Shown here piece by piece: positions 6,296 through 12,259 of a DNA stretch of 12,259 nt (position 1 is its first letter; every line of letters starts with the position of its first letter). The notes beneath the pieces are model-generated. The model was not told the origin of the DNA, ran no database searches, and was given only the letters and a program-made list of their open reading frames with translations. The DNA is taken from the NCBI GenBank assembly GCA_027061865.1, contig JAMOVZ010000460.1:1-12259 (forward strand), read 5' to 3'. The DNA is from Desulfobacterales bacterium (lineage in GTDB: Bacteria; Desulfobacterota; DSM-4660; Desulfatiglandales; Desulfatiglandaceae). A program made the position numbers and the translations under genes.

Positions 6296-7252
6296 TCAGG
6301 AGCAAGCATTGCACAAGGCCTTGTGTCTTGGTCCTACCTGGGCCCACACGGGCGCCTGAGACTTGCAGCTCTTTCCTGCGCTGGGGCACCTGTCGCAAAA
6401 CCTACAACCAGGAGGAGGGGAGACCAGGTTAGGCGGTTCTCCCGGTATAGGCCTCAACCTCTCCCTCTCCCCCATGAGGGTTGGGTAAGAGGCCAGAAGC
6501 GCCTTGGTATAAGGGTGCACAGGGTTTTCAAAGACGGCCTCTTTGGGGCCCCACTCCACCAGTTGCCCAGCATACATGACCCCGATGTCCTCACAGACCT
6601 CTGCAACTATCGATATATCGTGGGAGATAAAAATGATAGAAAGTCCTAGTTTCTCTTGGAGTTTTTTGATTTCCTTGAGTATTTGGTCTTGTACTATAAC
6701 ATCAAGAGCAGTTGTCGGCTCATCGGCAATAATGAGCCTGGGATTGCAGGCAAGGGCCATGGCTATGATGGCCCTTTGCCGCATGCCACCGCTGTATTGG
6801 TGGGGATAATCCTTTATCCGTTCCACTGGAATGCCTACAAGCCTGTAGAGTTCTGCCACCCGCTCCATTATCTCGCGCTCCGGCATCTCAGGCCTGTGAG
6901 TGCTTATGGCCTCCGCGATCTGATCCCCCACACGATGAACCGGATTTAAGGCATTCATGGCAGCCTGAAAGATCATGGAGATCTTTCTCCACCTGATCTT
7001 GCGCCATTGCTCTTCGGTGCTTTCTTTCAAGTCTTGGCCCTCAAACAGTATCTTGCCGGCCATTATCTTTCCATTGGGAGGAAGCAGTCCCATGAGCGCC
7101 ATACCCAGGGTGGTCTTCCCGCAGCCAGACTCCCCCACCAACCCAAGAGAGCCTCCTGCCTCCAGGGTAAACGAAACATCTTCAACTGCCCTCAAAAGCC
7201 CGTTTCGGGTCCCATACCCGATTGATAGCCCTTCTATTTCTAGGAGTGCCAT
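6296..7252 (-). CDS. Peptide/nickel-class ABC transporter ATP-binding protein (OppD/DppD type)
   Basis: The second ATPase of the importer, 318 residues, typical for OppD/DppD. Visible elements in order: Walker A GESGCGKTT (40-48), Q-loop Q96 in IFQAAMNALNP, signature YSGGMRQ (153-159, the variant usual in the D-type subunit), Walker B LIIADEPTTALD (173-184) with E178, and H-loop H211. The peptide-transporter C-terminal element starts at ENPVHPYTKALLASYP (242-257). It is followed by IPGEPPNLVSPPPGCRF and cysteines at 283, 286, 289 and 296, a CxxCxxC plus distal Cys pattern of the oligo/dipeptide family that may bind an Fe-S cluster; two further cysteines lie at 314 and 317. The ATG at 7252 comes one base after the permease stop, so translation is probably coupled. 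It should pair with the OppF-type subunit as a heterodimer at the inner membrane. Confidence 0.94.
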   Translation of the reverse strand: MALLEIEGLSIGYGTRNGLLRAVEDVSFTLEAGGSLGLVGESGCGKTTLGMALMGLLPPNGKIMAGKILFEGQDLKESTEEQWRKIRWRKISMIFQAAMNALNPVHRVGDQIAEAISTHRPEMPEREIMERVAELYRLVGIPVERIKDYPHQYSGGMRQRAIIAMALACNPRLIIADEPTTALDVIVQDQILKEIKKLQEKLGLSIIFISHDISIVAEVCEDIGVMYAGQLVEWGPKEAVFENPVHPYTKALLASYPTLMGERERLRPIPGEPPNLVSPPPGCRFCDRCPSAGKSCKSQAPVWAQVGPRHKALCNACS

Positions 7253-7253
7253 T

Positions 7254-8165
7254 TCAGCTCGCGTCAGCCTCTTTTCTCAATCTTGGATCCAGCACTTCAT
7301 CCATGGCTCTCCCCAGCATGTAAAAAGACAGTGTTATAAGGGAGATGCAAATCCCAGGGGGAAGCAGCCAATAAGGGGCCTTGAACATGTGCCCTGTCTT
7401 CCATACCCACTGCAGCATCATGCCCCAGCTCACGGTGCCTGGGTCGCCAAAACCCAAAAAGGCAAGGGCAGCCTCTATGATTATGGCCGAAGTCACCCGG
7501 AAGGTCATATACAAGAAGGAAAGGGGCAGCACATTGGGCATGATGTGCCTGAATATTATCCTGAAATGAGAGGCCCCTGCCACCCTGGCCGCCTCGATAA
7601 ATGGACGGGTCTTTAGGCTAAGGGTTTGGGACCGAATCACCCTGGAGACGCCAGGCCACCTGAAAAGCGCTATGATCAGCACTATGGTCCAGATATTCAA
7701 CTGCCCAAAAAGGGAAGACAAAATAAGGACCACCAGGAGGGTCGGCATCACCATGATCATGTCGGCAAGCCGCATGAGCATGGTATCCACTGCCTTTCCC
7801 ATGTACCCGGCTATCATCCCAATGCTGGTGCCAAGGAAAATACTCATGAATGCGGCCGAAACCCCCACCATGAATGCCACCCTCGCCCCTGCCAGCAATT
7901 GGCTCAGGATATCGCGCCCCATGAAGTCCGTGCCCAGCCAGTGTCTCAAGCTGGGGCCGGTGGAAAAGGATATTTCAGGGTCCACCCCATGCATCGGGTG
8001 ATACATGGGGTCTATCATGGGCGGAATAAAGCTTGCCACGGCCATGAGGGCAAAGATGAGGATAAGGGTAAGGCCGATTCTGCCCAAAAGGCTCTCCTTA
8101 AATATCTCCCAACCCTCTAGAAAGGCCCCTTTAAATCCAGCTCTCTTCTGCACACTCCCTGCCAC
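7254..8165 (-). CDS. Peptide/nickel-class ABC transporter permease (OppC/DppC type)
   Basis: An inner-membrane permease of 303 residues, the C-type partner of the adjacent B-type permease. An N-terminal cytoplasmic helix region precedes the first membrane segment (about 30-48). A periplasmic loop then leads to the family motif LGTDFMGRDILSQLLAGARV (77-96). Further membrane segments follow at about 98-120, 138-154, 158-170, 218-237 and 266-285. The EAA loop that docks on the ATPases is EAARVAGASHFRIIFRHIMP (191-210), with the conserved alanine-glycine step and a terminal proline. The FGDPGTVSWG motif (239-248) and the DPRLR C-terminus (293-297) are also usual. The start is GTG at 8165, nine bases after the OppB-type stop, with GAGGCGG just upstream. 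Specificity cannot be read from this subunit. Confidence 0.94.
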   Translation of the reverse strand: MAGSVQKRAGFKGAFLEGWEIFKESLLGRIGLTLILIFALMAVASFIPPMIDPMYHPMHGVDPEISFSTGPSLRHWLGTDFMGRDILSQLLAGARVAFMVGVSAAFMSIFLGTSIGMIAGYMGKAVDTMLMRLADMIMVMPTLLVVLILSSLFGQLNIWTIVLIIALFRWPGVSRVIRSQTLSLKTRPFIEAARVAGASHFRIIFRHIMPNVLPLSFLYMTFRVTSAIIIEAALAFLGFGDPGTVSWGMMLQWVWKTGHMFKAPYWLLPPGICISLITLSFYMLGRAMDEVLDPRLRKEADAS

Positions 8166-8174
8166 GATACCGCC

Positions 8175-9152
8175 TCAGTACCTTATCCTAGGATCCAGGT
8201 ACGCATAGAGCACATCCACCACCAAGTTCGCCAACAATACCACAATGGCTATCAGCAAAAAGGAGGCCTGGGCCAAGGGATAGTCGTTATGGCTGACGGA
8301 AAAGACCAGCTCTCGGCCTATTCCAGGCCAGGTAAAGACGGTTTCGGTAAGGGCCCCTCCATTTATGGAAAAGGCAAGGCTGAGGCCCACGCTGGTTACC
8401 ACAGGGAGGGCGGCATTGGGGGCGGCGTGTTTGTCCCTTATCACTTTTTCACTAAGTCCCTTGGCCCTGGCAGTGATTATGTAGTCCTCTTTGAGGGTCT
8501 CAAGCATGCTGCTCCTCATGATCAACAGATAGGCGCCAAAATGGATCAGGAAAAGGGTGGACAAGGGCAAGACCATGTGATGGGCCACATCCAGTGCCTT
8601 TGCAAATATTCCTGACTCTGGATCCAGCCACACTTCTTCGGAAATCATTCCAGTAATTGGAAACCAACCCATTTTATAGCCAAAAAGCCAGATCATGATC
8701 AGTGCAAGCCAAGGCAGAAACACCGTGTGGGTTACCAGGGCACCTATGGTAAGCACCGCGTCTGTGGCCTTGCCTTTATGCCAAGAGGCTATCTTGCCAA
8801 GAAACACCCCCACCAGGGCAGAAAGTATTATAGAGGTGGTGAAAAGCAGCACTGTATTGGGGAGGCGGTCCCAGATGATCTCCACCACAGGCTTTCCATA
8901 GTGAAAAGAATGGCCGAAGTTGCCCGTGAAAAAGTTTTTTACATAATAAAGGTATTGAACCCAGATGGGCTGGTCCAGGCCCAACTGTGATATGAGGCGT
9001 TGGGCGTCCTCTGGAGTCATGGTGGGATCCACCATCCGGGATACAGGGTCTCCTGGAGCCAGCCTGAAAAGCAGGAAAAGCACAGTGAGGATCACGTAGA
9101 AGATAATGGCTATTTGGATGAGCCGCCTTATGATGTAACGCCTTAGTTCCAT
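8175..9152 (-). CDS. Peptide/nickel-class ABC transporter permease (OppB/DppB type)
   Basis: An inner-membrane permease of 325 residues, the usual length for the B-type subunit. The N-terminus is the family type RRYIIRRLIQ followed by a membrane helix (about 11-30) and the LAPGDPV motif (31-37). Five more membrane segments lie at about 98-119, 135-158, 193-213, 250-272 and 296-318. The cytoplasmic EAA loop, DYIITARAKGLSEKVIRDKH (223-242), contains the ARAKGL core that contacts the ATPases. TETVFTWPGIGREL (269-282) and the DPRIRY end are characteristic. The ATG at 9152 is preceded by AGGA at 8 bases. It follows the solute-binding protein gene by 26 bases and precedes the C-type permease by 9, the standard A-B-C-D-F order of Opp/Dpp operons. 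Confidence 0.94.
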   Translation of the reverse strand: MELRRYIIRRLIQIAIIFYVILTVLFLLFRLAPGDPVSRMVDPTMTPEDAQRLISQLGLDQPIWVQYLYYVKNFFTGNFGHSFHYGKPVVEIIWDRLPNTVLLFTTSIILSALVGVFLGKIASWHKGKATDAVLTIGALVTHTVFLPWLALIMIWLFGYKMGWFPITGMISEEVWLDPESGIFAKALDVAHHMVLPLSTLFLIHFGAYLLIMRSSMLETLKEDYIITARAKGLSEKVIRDKHAAPNAALPVVTSVGLSLAFSINGGALTETVFTWPGIGRELVFSVSHNDYPLAQASFLLIAIVVLLANLVVDVLYAYLDPRIRY

Positions 9153-9178
9153 AGGGCTTATCCTGAAACCGCCTGCAA

Positions 9179-10888
9179 CTACTTCTCCCTTAGGTTACAA
9201 AAGGTCCAGACATTTCCTATGCCGCCCAGCATCTGAACCCAGCCCTCGAACTTCCCCTTTCGAACGCCTTCTATCAGCTTGGGATTGTAGAGCGGGATGT
9301 AGGGGACATCCCTCATGATTATCCGCTGCATCTCCCAAATCAGCCTCCTTCGCTCCTGGACGTCCATGGCCTTGGCCGATAGGTCTGCCAGGCGGTCAAA
9401 TTCCGGGTTTGTGTATCCGCTCATATTCCAGCCCCTCACCCTATTGTTCCTGGAATGGAAAAAGGCCCGCAGATAGTCAGGATCCAATGAAAGCCTGCCA
9501 TAGCCCAGGATAAAGGCGTCAAACTTCCTTCTCACCTTTACCTGCTGGATCAAAGAGCCAAAGGCCATGGGCTTTGCAAAGGCAGGCATGCCCACCATCC
9601 TCAGCCACTCCTGGATCATCATGCCTGCCATTGCCCGGTTCGGGTCGTAATCCGCTGGGGGGGTGAGGATGGTAAACCTTGCCATTGGGCTGCCATCAGG
9701 GAGCTTTATGCCCTTTGCAGGCTGAATGGCTCCATCGGGCTTGAGGGGGGGCACCTCCCAGGTGTAGCCAGCACCTTTCAGCATCTCAAAGGCCTTTTTT
9801 ATCCTCTCCTCCTTTGTCAATCCCTCTCCATATTTTGGGACATCAGGACAATACCAAAAGCGGTTTCCCGGCGGCACAATGGAGTGCATCTTGATGGCAT
9901 TTCCCTGGAGGATACGGTTCACGATAAAGTCCTTGTCGATAAGGGTCGCTATGGCCCTCCTTAGCGTCGCGTCACTAAAGGGAGGCCTTCTCACATTGAA
10001 ACCCATGTAGTAGAGGGCGCTTTTCTCGCTGTAGAACAACTGGATATTGGGGTTGTTCTTGAGGTCCTGAAGGTAGCCGGGCTGAATCCCCCACCAAAAC
10101 ATGTCAATGCTGCCCTTTTTCAGCGCCAATATGGCGGCATCCGACGTTCCAAACAGTTTAAAGATTATTCCATCCAGGTGAGGGCCCAGGGTCATTCCCT
10201 CAATGCTTTTCCCTTGGGCAAAGAAGTGCTCGTTTCTGCATAGATACAGATAGGCGCCTTGCTTCCACTGGCGCAAATGGAAGGGGCCGCTTCCTATGGG
10301 CTTTTCTATCTTTGTCTTCATAAGGCTTGCAATAGGCTTTTCAGCCTTCCTCAACTGCACGGCAACCTTTTCCCATTGCTTCTTTTGGGCTATGGGGGTG
10401 GTAAGGGTTCTGCCCAAAAAGATGGCCCGCGGCTCTTTTAGATAAAACTTGACGGTTCGGGGATCAGGCGTCTCTATCCGGTCGATAAACCGCCACTTTG
10501 AGTAATACCGCGGCACCTTGAACTCTTTTATAAAGTTCCCTGTAAAGGCCACATCTTCTGAGGTGAGTTCAGTGCCGTCTGACCAATTGGCCTTGCGAAG
10601 CCTTACGGTGTAGCAGATCTTTTGGGGATCGTATTGCGGCTGAGACTCCGCCAGCCAGGGAATGAGCTTGAGTTCCTTCGGCTCACGAACATATAGGGGC
10701 TGGTAGATTTGGCCCAAGACCTTCCTGGACCACGTATCGCTTGCAAGCCAGACATTGAGCGTCTTTGGCTCCTCCAATAGGCCCACCTTGAGAATAGAGG
10801 CGGCACGTGCACTGCCTGTAAGAATTCCTATCCAGGCCAAAAGCCCCGCCCACAATAGCACCAACAACTTCCCGTACTGTTTTTTCAT
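9179..10888 (-). CDS. Periplasmic solute-binding protein, family 5 (OppA/DppA/NikA class)
   Basis: A complete 569-residue extracytoplasmic binding protein, normal length for family 5, which captures peptides, nickel chelates or related solutes for the importer encoded directly downstream. It has a Sec signal peptide: basic MKKQYGK, a hydrophobic core to about residue 24, and a likely cleavage after SARA (residue 29). No lipobox cysteine is present, so the mature protein should be free in the periplasm, as expected for a Gram-negative cell. The family core motif is clear at NWSDGTELTSEDVAF (101-115), preceded by the usual YTVRLRK strand. The ATG at 10888 has an excellent ribosome-binding site (GGGAGGA, spacing 6). 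The gene begins 16 bases after the GshB-like gene, so it appears to be in the same operon as the ATP-grasp enzymes. The ligand cannot be inferred from sequence by eye; peptide is the family default, and metal chelates are an alternative. Confidence 0.93.
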   Translation of the reverse strand: MKKQYGKLLVLLWAGLLAWIGILTGSARAASILKVGLLEEPKTLNVWLASDTWSRKVLGQIYQPLYVREPKELKLIPWLAESQPQYDPQKICYTVRLRKANWSDGTELTSEDVAFTGNFIKEFKVPRYYSKWRFIDRIETPDPRTVKFYLKEPRAIFLGRTLTTPIAQKKQWEKVAVQLRKAEKPIASLMKTKIEKPIGSGPFHLRQWKQGAYLYLCRNEHFFAQGKSIEGMTLGPHLDGIIFKLFGTSDAAILALKKGSIDMFWWGIQPGYLQDLKNNPNIQLFYSEKSALYYMGFNVRRPPFSDATLRRAIATLIDKDFIVNRILQGNAIKMHSIVPPGNRFWYCPDVPKYGEGLTKEERIKKAFEMLKGAGYTWEVPPLKPDGAIQPAKGIKLPDGSPMARFTILTPPADYDPNRAMAGMMIQEWLRMVGMPAFAKPMAFGSLIQQVKVRRKFDAFILGYGRLSLDPDYLRAFFHSRNNRVRGWNMSGYTNPEFDRLADLSAKAMDVQERRRLIWEMQRIIMRDVPYIPLYNPKLIEGVRKGKFEGWVQMLGGIGNVWTFCNLREK

Positions 10889-10894
10889 TTACGG

Positions 10895-10901
10895 TCCTCC
10901 C
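10895..10901 (-). promoter_or_regulatory. Strong ribosome-binding site of the solute-binding protein gene
   Basis: GGGAGGA lies 6 bases before ATG 10888 in the 16-base gap after the GshB-like gene. It is the strongest Shine-Dalgarno match of the transporter genes, consistent with the binding protein being needed in excess over the membrane subunits. Confidence 0.6.
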
Positions 10902-10904
10902 TTT

Positions 10905-11936
10905 TTATCGCCCCTTCAAGCTCACGACCTTTTGAGCCGGGGACTTCTCATTTTTCCTTTGCCTTACTTTTTGTTCCACGAAGTCTATCACCTTTTTCTC
11001 CAGCTTCGCCTTGTTTAACCTGTTTATCCTGGGAATACCGCCCGGGCTGAGGCAGTTTACTTCTACCAGTTTGTCGCCAATGATGTCTATGCCCACAAAA
11101 TAAAGTCCATCCCGGACCAGCCGCTCCTTTATGGCCCCGCAGATCTTTTTCTCAGCTTCTGTAACCTCATGCTTGTATGCTTTTGCCCCTGCGTGAATAT
11201 TGGCCCTGAACTCTCCCAGCCTGGGCTTTCTCTTCATGGCACCGAGGATTTCACCATTGAGCAGCAGTATCCTCACATCCCCCTCGTATTGGATCTGCTC
11301 CAAATATTCCTGGACCATTATGGGCTCCCTTTCCTCGTAAGACTTGTAGGCACGCACATAGTAGTTTATCAGGGAGTTCAAGTTTTCCCGGTCCTTTACA
11401 CTCACCTTGATCACACCCTCTCCGCCGTAGCGCTGAAGCGGTTTGATCACCATGGCCCCGCCAAAGTCATCGATAATTTTTCTCAGGCGGATTGGATCTC
11501 TCGACACATGGGTCTCTGGAATGATCTCCGGAAAGTTAAGTATGTAAAGCTTGCTGTTGGCAAGGATCTGGCCGCGGGTGCTGTTGATCATGAAGACCTT
11601 CTCTCCCACAGGTTCCAGAAACTCCATGGTCTGATAGACTAAGGGAGGGTTTTTCCGCAGGAAAAGGACATCAAGGTCTGTGACCGATTCGAAGATCAGG
11701 TCGTCCTTCTTTAGGCACCTTATGAGCTCCCGCCAGTAGCGGCGCATGGAAAGGCCCGGTGACACACTGATATTTCTCATCCTGGCCACCACTTCATTCT
11801 TCCTTATATAGACATCGTGTGGTTCAAGGAAATAAACCGTGTGGCCCCGCTCATTGCACTCATACATGAGATGGCTGGTGGTCTCATAAATAGGGTCAAT
11901 GGTGTCCAGCCGGTCCATGAGAAATGCTATTCTCAT
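10905..11936 (-). CDS. GshB-like ATP-grasp ligase (glutathione synthetase family)
   Basis: A complete 343-residue protein with the layout of bacterial glutathione synthetase GshB, which joins glycine to gamma-glutamylcysteine using ATP. Family features in order: MRIAFLMDRLDTIDP (1-15) and GHTVYFLEPHDVYIR (31-45) in the N-terminal domain, FLRKNPP (92-98), FPEIIPETHVSRD (135-147), the ATP-binding VIKPLQRYGGEGV (163-175), EGDVRILLLNGE (218-229), FRANIHAGA (243-251), and GIDIIGDKLVEVNCLSPGGI (282-301) with metal-ligand candidates E292 and N294. Differences from canonical GshB include NIHAGA where NLxAGG is usual and NCLSPGGI where NVTSPTGI is usual, plus a basic C-terminal tail of some 25 residues. 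These differences fall near the substrate side, so the substrate may not be glutathione. The start overlaps the preceding RimK-type gene (ATGA) with AGGAGG five bases before the ATG. The superfamily call is firm; glutathione synthesis itself is uncertain, and no gshA is in view. Confidence 0.88.
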   Translation of the reverse strand: MRIAFLMDRLDTIDPIYETTSHLMYECNERGHTVYFLEPHDVYIRKNEVVARMRNISVSPGLSMRRYWRELIRCLKKDDLIFESVTDLDVLFLRKNPPLVYQTMEFLEPVGEKVFMINSTRGQILANSKLYILNFPEIIPETHVSRDPIRLRKIIDDFGGAMVIKPLQRYGGEGVIKVSVKDRENLNSLINYYVRAYKSYEEREPIMVQEYLEQIQYEGDVRILLLNGEILGAMKRKPRLGEFRANIHAGAKAYKHEVTEAEKKICGAIKERLVRDGLYFVGIDIIGDKLVEVNCLSPGGIPRINRLNKAKLEKKVIDFVEQKVRQRKNEKSPAQKVVSLKGR

Positions 11937-12259
11937 GATGGCCTCCTAGTCTCTGTCTCACTTACATAGCCTATAATCTCTCGGGCGATATCCAGCCCTG
12001 TTGCAGCCTCCAGCCCACGAAAACCAGGGGCGTAGTTTACTTCAAGGACCACTGGGTCTCCTTTTTTAGGGGCCACAATATCCACACCTGCTATCTCTAG
12101 CCCCAGAGTCCGCGATGCCCCAAGCGCCAATCGGCTTAGCTCCGCCCCGGGATCAATGGCCTCTCCCCTCCCCCCCACGTGAACGTTGGAACGGAAGTCT
12201 CCGGGGGGTGGAGACATGAGGGCTGCCCCTACCACCCTGTCTCCAACCACGAGGAGCCG
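11933..12259 (-). CDS. RimK-type ATP-grasp ligase, C-terminal fragment
   Basis: The gene enters from the right edge; its last 108 codons are visible and the frame is open to the window end. The fragment matches the C-terminal half of the RimK/LysX/MptN group of ATP-grasp enzymes, which add glutamate or another amino acid to a protein, cofactor or carrier. Visible are LLVVGDRVVGAALM, the FRSNVHVGGRGEAI segment, then LGLEIAGVDIV and VVLEVNYAPGFRGLEAATGLDIA, where the E and N of LEVN are the expected metal ligands and the following Pro-Gly is typical of RimK-type enzymes. The C-terminus ends shortly after the last helix with TRRPS. It overlaps the GshB-like gene by 4 bases. Because the N-terminal domain, which determines substrate in this group, is outside the window, the substrate cannot be assigned; ribosomal protein S6 modification, lysine-carrier and coenzyme F420/methanopterin glutamylation types all remain possible. 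Confidence 0.85.
   Translation of the reverse strand, partial: RLLVVGDRVVGAALMSPPPGDFRSNVHVGGRGEAIDPGAELSRLALGASRTLGLEIAGVDIVAPKKGDPVVLEVNYAPGFRGLEAATGLDIAREIIGYVSETETRRPS
11942..11947 (-). promoter_or_regulatory. Ribosome-binding site inside the RimK-type gene, coupling it to the GshB-like gene
   Basis: A perfect AGGAGG lies in the last codons of the RimK-type gene, five bases before the ATG at 11936. Stop and start overlap as ATGA. This fixes the start of the GshB-like protein and implies translational coupling of the two ligases. Confidence 0.65.

Noticed and set aside
6975..7616. Plus-strand open frame of 213 codons across the OppD/OppC junction
   Set aside because: It runs antisense to two clear genes and its protein shows only complementary-strand composition; no motif, start signal or operon partner.
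7626..8120. Long plus-strand open frame (164 codons) opposite the OppC-type permease gene
   Set aside because: Its translation is rich in His, Gly, Pro and Lys with no family resemblance, no good ribosome-binding site and no neighbours in the same direction; it is a shadow of the permease codons.
11169..11642. Plus-strand open frame of 157 codons opposite the GshB-like gene
   Set aside because: Complement of a well-supported ATP-grasp gene, with no credible start site or family match.
1..12259. CRISPR array, tRNA/rRNA, insertion sequence, phage genes or toxin-antitoxin pair
   Set aside because: No regularly spaced repeats, cloverleaf-like sequence, transposase or integrase motif, terminal inverted repeats or small gene pair was seen; nearly the whole window is taken up by ordinary genes.

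Overview
The window looks like chromosomal DNA from a strictly anaerobic Gram-negative bacterium, most likely Desulfobacterota (sulfate-reducing or syntrophic 'deltaproteobacteria'). The support is the C-terminal end of a pyruvate:ferredoxin oxidoreductase, an oxygen-sensitive class I fumarase split into two subunits, a periplasmic (non-lipoprotein) solute-binding protein, and intermediate base composition without sharp breaks. This placement is an inference from gene content; no rRNA or other taxonomic marker is present.

Left part (1-3789), core metabolism. The tail of nifJ (+) runs into the 3' end of surE (-), a nucleotide phosphatase. A hairpin followed by a T-rich stretch that could terminate nifJ lies inside the last codons of surE. 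A 182-base divergent spacer (1250-1431) carries a plausible promoter for fumA-fumB (fumarase alpha and beta subunits). A third gene in the same direction encodes a membrane-anchored protein with a proline-rich stalk and an unrecognised helical domain.

Right part (12259 down to 3775), one long minus-strand gene cluster. In transcription order it encodes: a RimK-type ATP-grasp ligase (truncated by the window edge), a GshB-like ATP-grasp ligase, a family 5 solute-binding protein, two Opp/Dpp permeases, two Opp/Dpp ATPases, and a third, unrelated-looking ATP-grasp protein. Junctions are a 4-base overlap, gaps of 16, 26, 9, 1 and 20 bases, and a final 19-base overlap if the GTG start I prefer is right. 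This strongly suggests one transcription unit. Its last gene overlaps the 3' end of the anchored protein gene tail to tail.

The most interesting point is this linkage: three amide-bond-forming-type ATP-grasp enzymes with a complete peptide-class ABC importer. A plausible reading is that the ligases make or modify a small peptide (glutathione-like, polyglutamylated or metal-binding) and the importer recovers it or a related peptide. The product is unknown and no exporter is visible. No tRNA, rRNA, CRISPR array, insertion sequence or phage gene was seen. No stretch longer than 300 bases lacks a gene.
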